Source: Rhizobiales bacterium 62-47 (GTDB lineage Bacteria > Pseudomonadota > Alphaproteobacteria > Rhizobiales > Xanthobacteraceae). From it: a stretch of 64,000 nt of DNA. The DNA is taken from positions 1,303,150 to 1,367,149 of the forward strand of contig MKVX01000018.1 in assembly GCA_001899255.1 (NCBI GenBank), in the 5' to 3' direction. This document shows positions 16,395 to 25,536 of the stretch, in pieces (positions within the stretch are counted from its first letter, which is position 1; every line of letters starts with the position of its first letter). The position numbers and the translations under genes were made by a program. Under the pieces are notes generated by a model, which was not told where the DNA came from, did not search any database, and saw only the letters and a list, made by a program, of their open reading frames with translations.

Positions 16395-18413
16395 TCAGGC
16401 AAATTCGAGGATCAGGGCATCCACAGCCAACGTTGCGCCGGCCGCGGCATGGATCTTCTTGACCGTGCCGTCGCGTTCCGCGCGTAGCACGTTCTGCATC
16501 TTCATCGCCTCGACCACGGCGAGGGTCTCGCCAGCCTTGACCTCCTGGCCTTCGGTCACCGCGATGGAAACCACCAGCCCCGGCATCGGGCACAGCAACT
16601 TCTTGCCAGTGTCGACCTTGGCGCCGACCGGCATCAGCCGGGCCGCGGCAGCTTCGACATCCGTATAGACGTTGGCGATAACCTCATGACCCTGATGGGC
16701 TATCCTGATGCCGTTGGCGGTCGGCCGGATCAAAGCAGCGACTGCAACGCCATCGATGCTGCCATGCCAGACCGGCTGTCCGGGCACCCACGACGAAACC
16801 AGATGATGCGGATTGCCGACCGTGCCATCGGTACCCACGAAGCGAACAACGATGGCCCCCTCGTCGTTGCGGGCGATTTCCAGCCCGATCTCGTCGCGAT
16901 CGAGCCACACCGCCCGCCGCTGCTGCCGTTTCACCGGCCGGCCAATCATCTGCCCGGAAATCTGCCGCTTGCGCTCGCCGAACACGTGATCGACGGCGGC
17001 GGCGATGGCCGCGAGACGGCGCGCCACCTCCCCTTCCGGCGGCTTCTCGGCAAAGCCGTTGGGAAACTCCTCGGCGATAAAGCCGGTCGAGAGCTTGCCT
17101 TCGCGCCAGCGCGGATGATGCATCAGCGCCGACAGGAACGGGATGTTGTGGCGGATGCCATCGATATAGAACGCATCGAGCGCTTGGCCCTGCGCCTCGA
17201 TTGCGGCCGCGCGCGACGATGCATGCGTAACCAGCTTGGCGATCATCGGATCGTAATAGATCGAAATCTCGCCGCCTTCCTGTACGCCAGTGTCGTTGCG
17301 CACCGTCACGCCGTTCACTTTGCTTTCCGCCGGCGGGCGATACTTCACCAAACGGCCTATCGACGGCAGGAAGTTGCGGAACGGATCTTCGGCGTAAACG
17401 CGCGACTCCACCGCCCAACCGGTCAGCGTGACATCCTTCTGGGTCAGCGACAGCTTTTCACCGGCCGCGACGCGGATCATCTGCTCGACCAGATCGATGC
17501 CGGTAATCAATTCGGTCACCGGATGCTCGACCTGCAGGCGGGTATTCATTTCGAGGAAGTAAAAGCTCTTGTCCTGTCCGGCGACGAATTCGACGGTGCC
17601 CGCGGAGTCGTAGTTCACGGCCTTGGCTAGCGCGACGGCCTGCTCGCCCATGGCGCGCCGGGTCGACTCATCGAGCAGCGGTGACGGCGCTTCCTCGATG
17701 ACCTTCTGGTTGCGGCGCTGGATCGAACATTCGCGTTCGCCGAGATAGATCACGTTGCCATGCTTGTCGCCCAGCACCTGAATTTCGATATGGCGCGGAT
17801 CGACAATGAATTTCTCGATGAACACCCGGTCGTCGCCGAACGACGCCTTGGCTTCGGCCTTGGCAAGGTTGAAGCCTTCGGCGACCTCGGCACGGGAATG
17901 CGCGATACGCATGCCCTTGCCGCCACCGCCCGCCGACGCCTTGATCATCACCGGATAGCCGATCTCATCGGCGATCTTCACGGCGTGCTTGTCGTCCTCG
18001 ATCACGCCGAGGTGTCCGGGCACCGTCGAGACCTTGGCCTTGGCCGCCGCCTTTTTGGATTCGATCTTGTCGCCCATCGCGGCGATGGCGCCCGGATTAG
18101 GCCCGATGAAGACGATGCCGGCTTCCGCCAGCGCCTTCGGAAAAGCCTCGCGCTCCGACAGGAAGCCATAACCCGGATGCACCGCCTGAGCGCCAGTCTT
18201 GCGGCAGGCCTCGACGATCTTGTCGATCAGCAGGTAGCTCTCAGCGGCAGCGGGTGGCCCGATCAGCACGGCCTCGTCGGCCATTTCGACGTGCAGTGCG
18301 TCACGATCCGCCTCCGAATAGACGGCAACCGTCTCGATGCCCATGCGGCGGGCGGTCTTGATGATCCGGCAAGCGATCTCGCCGCGATTGGCGATCAGGA
18401 TACGTTTGAACAT
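16395..18413 (-). CDS. pccA: Propionyl-CoA (acetyl/propionyl-CoA) carboxylase alpha subunit, biotin carboxylase plus biotin carrier
   Basis: Carboxylates its own biotin with ATP and bicarbonate and passes CO2 to propionyl-CoA bound by PccB, giving methylmalonyl-CoA. The 672 residues comprise a biotin carboxylase N-domain (FKRILIANRGEIACRI), an ATP-grasp (GGGGKGMRI near 165), the carboxylase C-domain to about 450, a BT linker domain, and a biotinyl domain at the end with Lys638 in EAMKM. The frame is complete and of family length. It heads the run with oxaloacetate decarboxylase and acyP. Its partner pccB lies at 46616, about 28 kb away, on the same strand. Confidence 0.95.
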   Translation of the reverse strand: MFKRILIANRGEIACRIIKTARRMGIETVAVYSEADRDALHVEMADEAVLIGPPAAAESYLLIDKIVEACRKTGAQAVHPGYGFLSEREAFPKALAEAGIVFIGPNPGAIAAMGDKIESKKAAAKAKVSTVPGHLGVIEDDKHAVKIADEIGYPVMIKASAGGGGKGMRIAHSRAEVAEGFNLAKAEAKASFGDDRVFIEKFIVDPRHIEIQVLGDKHGNVIYLGERECSIQRRNQKVIEEAPSPLLDESTRRAMGEQAVALAKAVNYDSAGTVEFVAGQDKSFYFLEMNTRLQVEHPVTELITGIDLVEQMIRVAAGEKLSLTQKDVTLTGWAVESRVYAEDPFRNFLPSIGRLVKYRPPAESKVNGVTVRNDTGVQEGGEISIYYDPMIAKLVTHASSRAAAIEAQGQALDAFYIDGIRHNIPFLSALMHHPRWREGKLSTGFIAEEFPNGFAEKPPEGEVARRLAAIAAAVDHVFGERKRQISGQMIGRPVKRQQRRAVWLDRDEIGLEIARNDEGAIVVRFVGTDGTVGNPHHLVSSWVPGQPVWHGSIDGVAVAALIRPTANGIRIAHQGHEVIANVYTDVEAAAARLMPVGAKVDTGKKLLCPMPGLVVSIAVTEGQEVKAGETLAVVEAMKMQNVLRAERDGTVKKIHAAAGATLAVDALILEFA

Positions 18414-18787
18414 GCGCTGTTATTGCAACCTAGAGAGTGAATTTTCAACCGTTAGGACAGGTTGGCTCCGGCAGGAAGCTCAATTTGGCATGGCGGAGCC
18501 ACTGTAACAATTCTGTTGCAGCAGGAATCCAGACAGTGGACGTCACCAGCCTCCCCGAACGTGCCTGCTTCATGAGGGATTTCGATGCGCCCTGCAACCC
18601 CACTGCTGGCAGGCAGCCTGACCGCTCTCTCCATTGCCGGCACCACGCGCGAAGCTGCCTCTCCACGCCGCACCGGCCGCATCATGACCGACGCAATGTC
18701 GAACGGCGCAACGCCGCGCGCCTGTAGCGGCCAGATTGGTCAAGGCGGCCGGCTTCGCTAGCTGCACCGTCGGGCTGGAGGCCGGAC
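18414..18787. other. Intergenic region upstream of pccA
   Basis: About 370 bases. It should carry the pccA promoter on the minus strand, but no convincing -35/-10 pair was found. A 58-codon plus-strand frame at 18585-18761 has AGGGA five bases upstream of its ATG; its product is basic and Ala/Thr/Gly-rich without a recognised family, and I do not call it a gene. Confidence 0.45.
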
Positions 18788-18819
18788 AAACAAAAACGGC
18801 GGAGCGCTAACCCCGCCGT
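18788..18819 (-). terminator. Rho-independent terminator of the 18842-19423 gene
   Basis: Read on the minus strand, ACGGCGG pairs with CCGCCGT around a ten-base loop and is followed by TTTTTGTTTG. It begins about 20 bases after the stop of the upstream hypothetical gene. Confidence 0.8.
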
Positions 18820-18841
18820 CCAAATCTGACGCACCGAAATC

Positions 18842-19423
18842 TCACATGCCGAGATCGAGTACGCGCGGCAACTGCACCATCGGCAACGTCGCGGCACCGA
18901 CCAGCATCGCGGCCAAAGTCATCAGCGCGCGATTGTAACGGCGCTTGCCGCGCATCTGGTTGGCGATCCATTCCAGCACTTCGATGTTGACGCCGATGGC
19001 TTGCGTCGGCGCCCAGCTTTCAATCGCGGTATCGGGCGACAGTGCAATGGCGCGTGGCGGAACCGGAAGGCCGGACGCAGACGCAGCATGATGCACCACG
19101 GCCTTGGCCAGCAGATCGTCGAACAATCCGTCGTCACTGCGCTCGGCAGCAGCATCATTGATCTCGAACAGCGCTTCCGCCTCGGCGCGGCTGACGGGCT
19201 GATCGATGACGGCATCGGCCGTGAGGATGCGGGCGCACCAATTTACGTCTTCAGCATCGAGCGAACGTGAGAAATGGATGCGGCCCCTTGTCGTCGGTCC
19301 ATCGCCGGTAATGACGCCGTCACGCACGACGGTCAACGCCCAGGCGGCGGTCTCGCGGTCTGAAATATTGGCGGTTTCGATGGCGCCGACCTGGTCGGCA
19401 ATGGCTGCAATGGCGGGGGACAT
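18842..19423 (-). CDS. Conserved hypothetical protein with C-terminal membrane helix
   Basis: About 193 residues, not recognised as a named family. Residues 1-130 look globular and acidic, with helical stretches such as SRAEAEALFEINDAAAERSDDGLFDDLLAKAVVHH. The region AIESWAPTQAIGVNIEVLEWIANQMRGKRRYNRALM is followed by one hydrophobic segment (ALMTLAAMLVGAATLPMVQL), so it may be tail-anchored with a cytoplasmic body. The start is the ATG at 19423 or the GTG at 19429. It is a single gene closed by its own terminator. The sequence gives no hint of a partner. Confidence 0.65.
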   Translation of the reverse strand: MSPAIAAIADQVGAIETANISDRETAAWALTVVRDGVITGDGPTTRGRIHFSRSLDAEDVNWCARILTADAVIDQPVSRAEAEALFEINDAAAERSDDGLFDDLLAKAVVHHAASASGLPVPPRAIALSPDTAIESWAPTQAIGVNIEVLEWIANQMRGKRRYNRALMTLAAMLVGAATLPMVQLPRVLDLGM

Positions 19424-19799
19424 GGGCACTTACTCGTTCTCTCATTTGAGCCCAGCAATTCCATGCGGGCGTAAACCGATAGTTAAGAAATCGACAATCG
19501 ACACATGAGTTTTGGGGCTATGTTTCATTTGTCGCTGTGACCTGCATCACGGTTCAATGTCATCGCAGATGGTCCCGGCGGCGTTGCGGCGCAGCAACGG
19601 CAAGATCGCGGCAACATTATTGACGCTGCCGTAGGTGTTAATTCGCGTTCCGCACGAAGCATCGAAAGAAAGTTGCTGCATGCATTTGCTGCCGGAGAAG
19701 GATATTGTCCTTTTTTGGGACTGGTTCCGTTCGCATTCGCGCAAGCCTATAGTTTGCTCATCAATTCAATTTTGAACTGAGTGAAATGAGGTTAAGGAC
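19424..19799. other. Divergent intergenic region upstream of the peroxiredoxin gene
   Basis: About 375 bases between two divergent genes. It must contain the promoter of the peroxiredoxin gene; no regulator site such as an OxyR box could be recognised by eye. A 65-codon minus-strand frame (19547-19744) has no ribosome binding site and no family resemblance and is left uncalled. Confidence 0.45.
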
Positions 19800-20459
19800 A
19801 TGACACTTTCCATCGGCTCCACCGCTCCGGATTTCGAAGCCGAGAGCACCGAAGGCCACATCAGCTTTCACAAATGGCTCGGCGACAGCTGGGGCTTGTT
19901 CTTCTCCCATCCGAAGGATTTCACGCCGGTCTGCACCACCGAACTCGGGGCCGTGGCACGCTTGAAACCGGAATTCGACAAGCGCGGCGTCAAGCTGATC
20001 GGCATCAGCGTCGACCCCACCGACAAGCACCACCTCTGGTCCAAGGACATCGAGGAGACGCAGGGCGTCGCGCCGAACTATCCGCTGATCGCCGATGTCG
20101 ATTTCAAGGTGGCCAAGCTTTACGGCATGCTGCCGGCCAGCACCTCGGGCGACGTCAGCAAGCGGACGCCGGTCGATAACCAGACGGTGCGCAACATCTT
20201 CGTGATCGGTCCGGACAAGCAGATCAAGCTGGTCTTCATCTATCCGATGAGCACCGGCCGCAACTGGCAGGAAGTGCTGCGCGCCATCGACTCGCTGCAG
20301 CTCACCGCCAAGCACGGCGTCTCGACGCCGTCGGACTGGAAGCAGGGCGACGACGTGTTCTTCTCGGCCGCTGTTCCGGAGGAAGAAGCCCGCAAGAAAT
20401 TCCCCAAGGGCTGGAAGTCGCCGAAGCCGTATTTCCGCATCGTCGAACAGCCGAAGTAA
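19800..20459 (+). CDS. 1-Cys peroxiredoxin (Prx6 type)
   Basis: Reduces hydrogen peroxide and organic hydroperoxides. It is a 219-residue thioredoxin-fold protein with the peroxidatic Cys45 in FTPVCTTELG. The protein has no other cysteine, so it has no resolving Cys and belongs to the Prx6/1-Cys group, which needs glutathione or another external thiol. The C-terminal extension (from about 165; WKQGDDVF...FPKGWKSPKPYFR) is typical of this group and forms the dimer. The start at 19800 follows a weak GAGGTTAAGGAC. It is a monocistronic unit closed by the strong terminator at 20485. Confidence 0.95.
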   Translation: MTLSIGSTAPDFEAESTEGHISFHKWLGDSWGLFFSHPKDFTPVCTTELGAVARLKPEFDKRGVKLIGISVDPTDKHHLWSKDIEETQGVAPNYPLIADVDFKVAKLYGMLPASTSGDVSKRTPVDNQTVRNIFVIGPDKQIKLVFIYPMSTGRNWQEVLRAIDSLQLTAKHGVSTPSDWKQGDDVFFSAAVPEEEARKKFPKGWKSPKPYFRIVEQPK

Positions 20460-20484
20460 TCGCGGCTTGCGACTAGACAATCGG

Positions 20485-20518
20485 ACAAAGGGGACGCCTG
20501 GTGCGTCCCCTTTGTTTT
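20485..20518 (+). terminator. Strong Rho-independent terminator after the peroxiredoxin gene
   Basis: A perfect 13-base stem, ACAAAGGGGACGC and GCGTCCCCTTTGT, with a five-base loop CTGGT and a T-rich end (TTTGTTTT). It lies 25 bases after the peroxiredoxin stop. It may also serve the convergent DUF2177 gene on the other strand. Confidence 0.93.
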
Positions 20519-20534
20519 GGGACCTCATGCAGCG

Positions 20535-20936
20535 TTAGACTTTCTGTTCGATCCAGTTGGCGACGATGAGCCCCAGGGTCGATCCGACGGCCGTGACGAA
20601 CATACCCCACGCGATATCGACGATCACCACCTGCCAGGTCCAATGCTTGAGCAGCGACATCGAGGTCAACTCAAAGGTCGCGTAGCAGAACAGCCCGAAC
20701 AGCGCACCGTAGAGCAGCGTCGATTGCCATCTGGCACCGGATGCACCATTGACGAAAATCAGGATGCCGGCGACGTAGAGCAAATAGAACAGGACTGCCG
20801 GAGCGAGACGGACTTGCCCCAGCATGTCGCCGACCTGAGACGTGAAAAAACTCTTGGCGACTGTTCCCAGGAAGAGGAAGTCGATCGGTACCATCACGAT
20901 CAGGGTGGTCAGATAGATCAAGGCGTAGCGTTTCAC
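20535..20936 (-). CDS. DUF2177 family membrane protein
   Basis: A small integral membrane protein of 133 residues with four predicted spans (about 5-25, 45-65, 72-95, 102-127). It matches DUF2177: the MVPIDFLFLG turn in the first helix, SGARWQSTLLYGALFGLFCYATFELTSMSLLKHW in the middle, and DIAWGMFVTAVGSTLG near the end. The function of the family is unknown. It is a single gene, 137 bases from the divergently transcribed photolyase gene; co-location of DUF2177 proteins with photolyase-type genes is a point I cannot verify here. Confidence 0.85.
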   Translation of the reverse strand: MKRYALIYLTTLIVMVPIDFLFLGTVAKSFFTSQVGDMLGQVRLAPAVLFYLLYVAGILIFVNGASGARWQSTLLYGALFGLFCYATFELTSMSLLKHWTWQVVIVDIAWGMFVTAVGSTLGLIVANWIEQKV

Positions 20937-21073
20937 GTCATCCTCCTGCGACCGCGTCGTCCAAGTACGTACCCGATCGCGGAAAGTTGCAAACGTTCGC
21001 CTTGCCAGAACGATCCACAGCCATGCGCCGCACGGGTTGAACCCGATGGCGTCTTCGGGATTAGTATCCCTCG

Positions 21074-22540
21074 ATGACAGTCAAAGCCGCCCGCCCCTGC
21101 ATCGTCTGGTTTCGCGATGACCTCCGCCTCTCCGATCATCCGGCGCTGCACTTTGCGGCGTCGCGCGGCGTCCCGGTCATTGGTGTCTACATCCTCGACG
21201 AGGAGAGCCGCTCGTTGCGTCCGCCGCAGTGGCGGCCGCTTGGCGGCGCCGCATGCTGGTGGCTGGCGCAATCGCTGCGATCGTTGCAGGCAGACCTCAC
21301 GGCGCGCGGATCATGCCTCGTTTTACGTAAAGGCGCTGCGGCTCAAGTTCTAGCCGGGTTGGCACACGACATCGGCGCCGAAACCGTGGCGTGGAACGAT
21401 ATCGCGATGACACCGCATCGCACCGTCGCCAACGATGTCGTTCGCGCACTCGATGATATCGGCATCCCGTCAAGGATATTCGCAGGCGATCTGCTGGTCG
21501 ATCCCGCTAAGTTGCGGAACAAGGACGGACGGGGGCTGCGCGTCTTCACGCCGTTCTGGAAGCGCGTGCTTTCCATCGGGGAGCTGCCAGAACCGCTGGC
21601 CGCGCCGACAAAACTTCCAAGCGCTCCGGCTGTGGCGAGCGACGATCTCGCAAGCTGGCAACTCGAACCGCGGCATCCCGATTGGGCCGGCGGGTTGCGC
21701 GAAACGTGGTTTCCGGGCGAAGCATCGGCAAAAACGCTGCTCTCGGATTTCCTCGACGGCCGTGTCGCCGGTTATGCAAATGGCCGTGACCGCCCCGACC
21801 GCGATGCCACTTCGAGACTCTCACCGCATTTGCGGTTCGGAGAAATCAGCCCGCGTCAGGTCTGGCATGCGGCGCGCTTTGCTGCCGCCGAGCAACCTGG
21901 CGCCGCTGGCGACATCGAGAAATTCCTGAGCGAACTCGGCTGGCGCGAGTTTTGCCGGCACCTGCTGTACGATGTACCGGACCTTGCCGTCCGCAATCTG
22001 CAATCCTCGTTCGATGCGTTTCCGTGGCGGCGCGACCGCAAAGCCCTCGAAGCCTGGCAACGCGGCCTCACCGGCTATCCCATCGTCGACGCCGGTATGC
22101 GCGAGCTGTGGCATACGGGTGCGATGCACAATCGCGTGCGTATGGTCGTGGCATCGTTCCTGGTCAAACATCTCTTGCTCGACTGGCGCGACGGCGAGGC
22201 GTGGTTCTGGGACACGCTGGTCGACGCCGACGCCGGCAGCAACCCCGCCAACTGGCAATGGGTCGCCGGCTCGGGCGCCGATGCCGCACCCTACTTCCGG
22301 GTGTTCAATCCGATCCTGCAGGGTGAGAAGTTCGATCCCAACGGCGATTATGTGCGACGCTGGGTACCCGAACTGACACATCTCGACGGTGCGCTGATCC
22401 ATCAGCCATGGACAGCCACGCCGCTCGAACTGGCTGGCGCCGGCATCATCCTGGGTGCGACGTACCCTCACCCAATCGTCGCGCACAAAGCGGGCCGCGA
22501 ACGCGCGTTGGCCGCTTACGCGAAAATCCGAACGGGCTAA
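21074..22540 (+). CDS. phrB: Deoxyribodipyrimidine photolyase
   Basis: Repairs cyclobutane pyrimidine dimers using blue light and FADH-. It has 488 residues in class I photolyase order: an N-terminal Rossmann antenna domain (VWFRDDLRLSDHPAL), a linker at about 185-200, and the C-terminal helical FAD domain. Visible FAD and DNA marks are RLSPHLRFGEISPRQVW, ELGWREFCRHLL, TGYPIVDAGMREL, MHNRVRMVVASFLVKHLL and DADAGSNPANWQWVAGSG. All are conserved, so it should be active. The start at 21074 is consistent with family N-termini. It is nine bases from the end of the convergent EamA-type gene. Confidence 0.95.
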   Translation: MTVKAARPCIVWFRDDLRLSDHPALHFAASRGVPVIGVYILDEESRSLRPPQWRPLGGAACWWLAQSLRSLQADLTARGSCLVLRKGAAAQVLAGLAHDIGAETVAWNDIAMTPHRTVANDVVRALDDIGIPSRIFAGDLLVDPAKLRNKDGRGLRVFTPFWKRVLSIGELPEPLAAPTKLPSAPAVASDDLASWQLEPRHPDWAGGLRETWFPGEASAKTLLSDFLDGRVAGYANGRDRPDRDATSRLSPHLRFGEISPRQVWHAARFAAAEQPGAAGDIEKFLSELGWREFCRHLLYDVPDLAVRNLQSSFDAFPWRRDRKALEAWQRGLTGYPIVDAGMRELWHTGAMHNRVRMVVASFLVKHLLLDWRDGEAWFWDTLVDADAGSNPANWQWVAGSGADAAPYFRVFNPILQGEKFDPNGDYVRRWVPELTHLDGALIHQPWTATPLELAGAGIILGATYPHPIVAHKAGRERALAAYAKIRTG

Positions 22541-22548
22541 TCGCCGAA

Positions 22549-23418
22549 CTATTTGCGCGAGACGACCACCACCGCGATGGCGCAGATGGCCATGCCTAGC
22601 AGCGAGAGCGCGTCCAACCGTTCGCCGAACAATACGTAGGCCATCAGCGCCGTCACCGCCGGCACCAGGTAGAACAGGCTTGCCACTTGCGTTGCGCCAC
22701 GGCGACGGATCAGCCAGTACAGCACGCTGATCGATCCAATCGACAGTACCACCGCCAGCCAGAACAGCGAGAGCACGAACTGTATGCTCCAGCGAACTTC
22801 GCCGCTTTCGAAAATCCACGCGACGATGGCGAACAGAATGCCGACTGCGACATACTGTATCAAATTGCCGGAACGCCAATCGATATCGCCACAAAAGCGT
22901 TTCTGATAGAGCGCACCGAGCGTGATACTCACAAGCGCGACGCCCGACGCGAGCCAACCCCAGCCGACCTCGCCGCTCATCGGGCGGCCATGCAAGATCA
23001 ACCCGACTCCGGCAAGCCCGAGCACCAATCCGACCCACTGCAACATCGTGACCCGCTCGCCGAGCCAGCGATTGGCGATGGTCGAGGTCAGGATCGGCTG
23101 CAATCCGGGAATGAGCGCTGACAATCCGACCGGCACCGCATGCTCGATGGCAACAGCGGTGCCACCGAGATAAAACCCATGCACCAGAATTCCGGCCATG
23201 ATGCTATGGCCGACACCGCTCCAGCTGGGCCACTGCGGCCGCCAGACCGCGACGACGATGGCCATGAGGATGATGACCAACCCCATGCGAATGGCCAGAT
23301 AGGTCACCGGCTCGGCGCCGATAAGCACATATTTGGTCGCGACGAATCCTGTGCTCCATAGCACAACGAAGATAACCGGGGCCGCTCGCGCCGCTAGATT
23401 TTCTAAATCACGATTCAT
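22549..23418 (-). CDS. EamA/DMT-family transporter
   Basis: An inner-membrane transporter of about 289 residues with ten predicted helices in two EamA repeats (residues 10-140 and 155-285). The first helix has PVIFVVLWSTGFVATKYVLIGAEPVTYLAIRMG, typical of the drug/metabolite exporter family. The second repeat includes SLFYLVPAVTALMAYVLFGERL. The substrate is unknown. The start at 23418 has CAGGG eight bases upstream; a start at 23442 is less supported. It is divergent from the formaldehyde dehydrogenase gene with about 100 bases between them. Confidence 0.9.
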   Translation of the reverse strand: MNRDLENLAARAAPVIFVVLWSTGFVATKYVLIGAEPVTYLAIRMGLVIILMAIVVAVWRPQWPSWSGVGHSIMAGILVHGFYLGGTAVAIEHAVPVGLSALIPGLQPILTSTIANRWLGERVTMLQWVGLVLGLAGVGLILHGRPMSGEVGWGWLASGVALVSITLGALYQKRFCGDIDWRSGNLIQYVAVGILFAIVAWIFESGEVRWSIQFVLSLFWLAVVLSIGSISVLYWLIRRRGATQVASLFYLVPAVTALMAYVLFGERLDALSLLGMAICAIAVVVVSRK

Positions 23419-23521
23419 TTGCCGCCCTGAGTGCCCGATCATATGGTAAGCGGCAACGCGTGTTTGCGCGGGTTGGACCGCGAATTTTCACATAACGCCA
23501 ATCAGGACACAGGAATTCAAC

Positions 23522-24649
23522 ATGGATGTTCGTGCCGCTGTCGCCATTGCCGCTGGAAAACCGCTGGAAATCACAACGGTCCAGCTAGACGGGCCGCGCG
23601 AGGGTGAAGTTCTGGTCGAGATCAAGGCCACCGGCGTCTGCCATACCGACGAATTCACCCTCTCCGGCGCCGACCCTGAGGGCCTGTTCCCGGCGATTCT
23701 GGGCCATGAAGGTGCAGGCGTCGTGGTCGATGTCGGCCGCGGCGTCACCAGCGTCAAGAAAGGCGACCACGTCATTCCGCTCTACACCCCGGAATGCCGG
23801 CAGTGTCCGTCCTGCCTGTCGCGCAAGACCAATCTCTGTACCGCCATCCGCGCCACGCAGGGTCAGGGCCTGATGCCCGACGGCACCTCGCGCTTCTCCA
23901 TGGGCGGTAAACCGGTGCACCACTACATGGGCACCTCGACGTTCGCCAACTACACCGTGCTGCCGGAAATCGCGGTCGCGAAAATCCGTGAGGACGCGCC
24001 GTTCGACAAGGTCTGTTACATCGGCTGTGGCGTCACCACCGGTATCGGCGCCGTCATCAACACCGCCAAGGTCGAGCAAGGCGCCAAGGCCATCGTCTTC
24101 GGTCTCGGCGGCATCGGCCTCAACGTGTTGCAGGGCTTGCGGCTCGCAGGCGCCGACATGATCATCGGGGTCGATATCAACAATGACCGCAAGGCCTGGG
24201 GCGAACGCTTCGGCATGACTCACTTCGTCAATCCGAAGGAAGTCGGCAAAGACATCGTCGCGCACCTCGTCAATATGACGAAAAGCGGGGCCGATCAGAT
24301 CGGCGGCGCCGACTACACCTTCGATTGCACCGGCAATGTCACGGTGATGAGGCAGGCTCTGGAATCCTGCCATCGCGGTTGGGGGCAATCGATCGTCATC
24401 GGCGTCGCACCGGCCGGCGCCGAAATAGCAACTCGTCCGTTCCAGCTCGTCACCGGACGCGTCTGGAAGGGAACTGCTTTTGGCGGCGCGCGCGGCCGCA
24501 CCGATGTGCCGAAGATCGTCGACTGGTACATGCAGGGCAAGATCCAGATCGATCCGATGATCACCCACGTGATGCCGCTCAACGACATCAACAAGGCCTT
24601 CGACCTGATGAAGCGCGGCGAATCCATCCGCGGCGTCGTCACCTTCTAG
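23522..24649 (+). CDS. frmA: S-(hydroxymethyl)glutathione dehydrogenase (class III alcohol dehydrogenase)
   Basis: Oxidises S-hydroxymethylglutathione with NAD+ in formaldehyde detoxification, and may also reduce S-nitrosoglutathione. It is 375 residues, a medium-chain Zn dehydrogenase. The catalytic zinc site is Cys40 and His62-Glu63 ([14 protein letters not shown]), with a later Cys in YIGCGVTTG. The structural zinc site is Cys92, Cys95, Cys98 and Cys106. The Rossmann motif is GLGGIGLNV. The RBS AGGAATTCAAC precedes the ATG. No S-formylglutathione hydrolase gene (frmB) is adjacent; it may be elsewhere. Confidence 0.95.
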   Translation: MDVRAAVAIAAGKPLEITTVQLDGPREGEVLVEIKATGVCHTDEFTLSGADPEGLFPAILGHEGAGVVVDVGRGVTSVKKGDHVIPLYTPECRQCPSCLSRKTNLCTAIRATQGQGLMPDGTSRFSMGGKPVHHYMGTSTFANYTVLPEIAVAKIREDAPFDKVCYIGCGVTTGIGAVINTAKVEQGAKAIVFGLGGIGLNVLQGLRLAGADMIIGVDINNDRKAWGERFGMTHFVNPKEVGKDIVAHLVNMTKSGADQIGGADYTFDCTGNVTVMRQALESCHRGWGQSIVIGVAPAGAEIATRPFQLVTGRVWKGTAFGGARGRTDVPKIVDWYMQGKIQIDPMITHVMPLNDINKAFDLMKRGESIRGVVTF

Positions 24650-24680
24650 GTCTGCCGCGATCCTTTCGGCGCTCCACGTC

Positions 24681-24712
24681 AAGCCGCTGAATCATTACCG
24701 GTTCAGCGGCTT
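24681..24712 (+). terminator. Hairpin at the convergent gene end, possible terminator
   Basis: A perfect 11-base stem, AAGCCGCTGAA and TTCAGCGGCTT, with a ten-base loop. It lies 32 bases after the frmA stop, and its loop and second arm are also the last codons of the convergent glycosyltransferase gene. The following TTCTTAG is only weakly T-rich, so termination strength is uncertain. Confidence 0.5.
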
Positions 24713-25459
24713 CTTAGCGCGAGACTGCTCGGCAAGCAGGCGCCACTTAGCTTGCGTATAGCGACGGTTGTACTGTGCGACGTGCCAGCCGGTGACTCCA
24801 TCGAGAAATCCGGCACGAATAACGAACGTCTTCAGGAACGCACCCCAGCTGTGCAACAGCGTCTGCGCAGCGGATCCGCGACGTCCCCGCGCAGCCATTT
24901 GTTCGGCACCCGCCTGAGCATAACGCTCGATCTTGTCCTCGGCGTCGGCCCAGGACTCGATGGCATCATGATCGATCGGCGTTCCGAGCGTTCCGATGCT
25001 GCCTCGCACATCGAGCCGCTCGTGCACCAGATCGTCGGTGAAGCGTCCGCTGCCACGCCGGAACAACCGCACGACGTAATCCGGCGACCAGCCGCAATGC
25101 CGGACCACACGTTCGCAGAATCGCGACCGGCGCGGCAATTTATAGGCCTCATAGGCCGGTGCGGTTATCGCCGCCTTGATCTGATTGGCCGTATCCACAC
25201 CGAGCCATTCGTCGGCATCGAGCGCCAGCACCCAATCGCCGCGCGCCAATTCCAGCGCGCGATTTTTCTGCGGGCCGAACCCCGGCCAATCCGTAGTTTG
25301 CAACACGCGCGCGCCACATGACTCGGCAAGCTCTACGGTGCGGTCGGTGCTGCCGCTATCGACGACGACGATATCGTCGGCGAACCCGACCGAACGCAAA
25401 CAGCGTTCGATGCAGCGCTCTTCATTCTTTGTAATGACGATCAGCGACAGGGCTGGCAC
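24695..25459 (-). CDS. Family 2 glycosyltransferase, LPS core (WaaE-like) type
   Basis: A cytosolic or membrane-associated GT-A transferase of 254 residues. The opening LSLIVITKNEERCIERCLRSV, then DSGSTDRTVELAE, and the metal-binding LALDADEWL (DxD-like) are those of the WaaE/KdtX lipopolysaccharide core beta-glycosyltransferases. The C-terminal part has RLFRRGSGRFTDDLVHERLD and KTFVIRAGFLDGVTGW, also typical. It probably adds a hexose to the LPS inner core; donor and acceptor cannot be fixed. It is a single gene with no other LPS genes nearby. Confidence 0.87.
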   Translation of the reverse strand: MPALSLIVITKNEERCIERCLRSVGFADDIVVVDSGSTDRTVELAESCGARVLQTTDWPGFGPQKNRALELARGDWVLALDADEWLGVDTANQIKAAITAPAYEAYKLPRRSRFCERVVRHCGWSPDYVVRLFRRGSGRFTDDLVHERLDVRGSIGTLGTPIDHDAIESWADAEDKIERYAQAGAEQMAARGRRGSAAQTLLHSWGAFLKTFVIRAGFLDGVTGWHVAQYNRRYTQAKWRLLAEQSRAKKPLNR

Positions 25460-25536
25460 AACGGCTTCCGGAAGGTTGGCTATTCACACCGGCTTGGATC
25501 GGTGAAGCGACATACCTGGATGGCTGCAAACCAAGA

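Noticed and set aside
18585-18761. 58-codon plus-strand frame upstream of pccA with AGGGA before the ATG
   Set aside because: The ribosome binding site is suggestive, but the product is low-complexity and lies in a region that must carry the pccA promoter; not enough to call.
21821-23038. 405-codon minus-strand frame across photolyase and the EamA transporter
   Set aside because: It spans parts of two real genes in other frames; composition is Arg-rich and no motif is visible.
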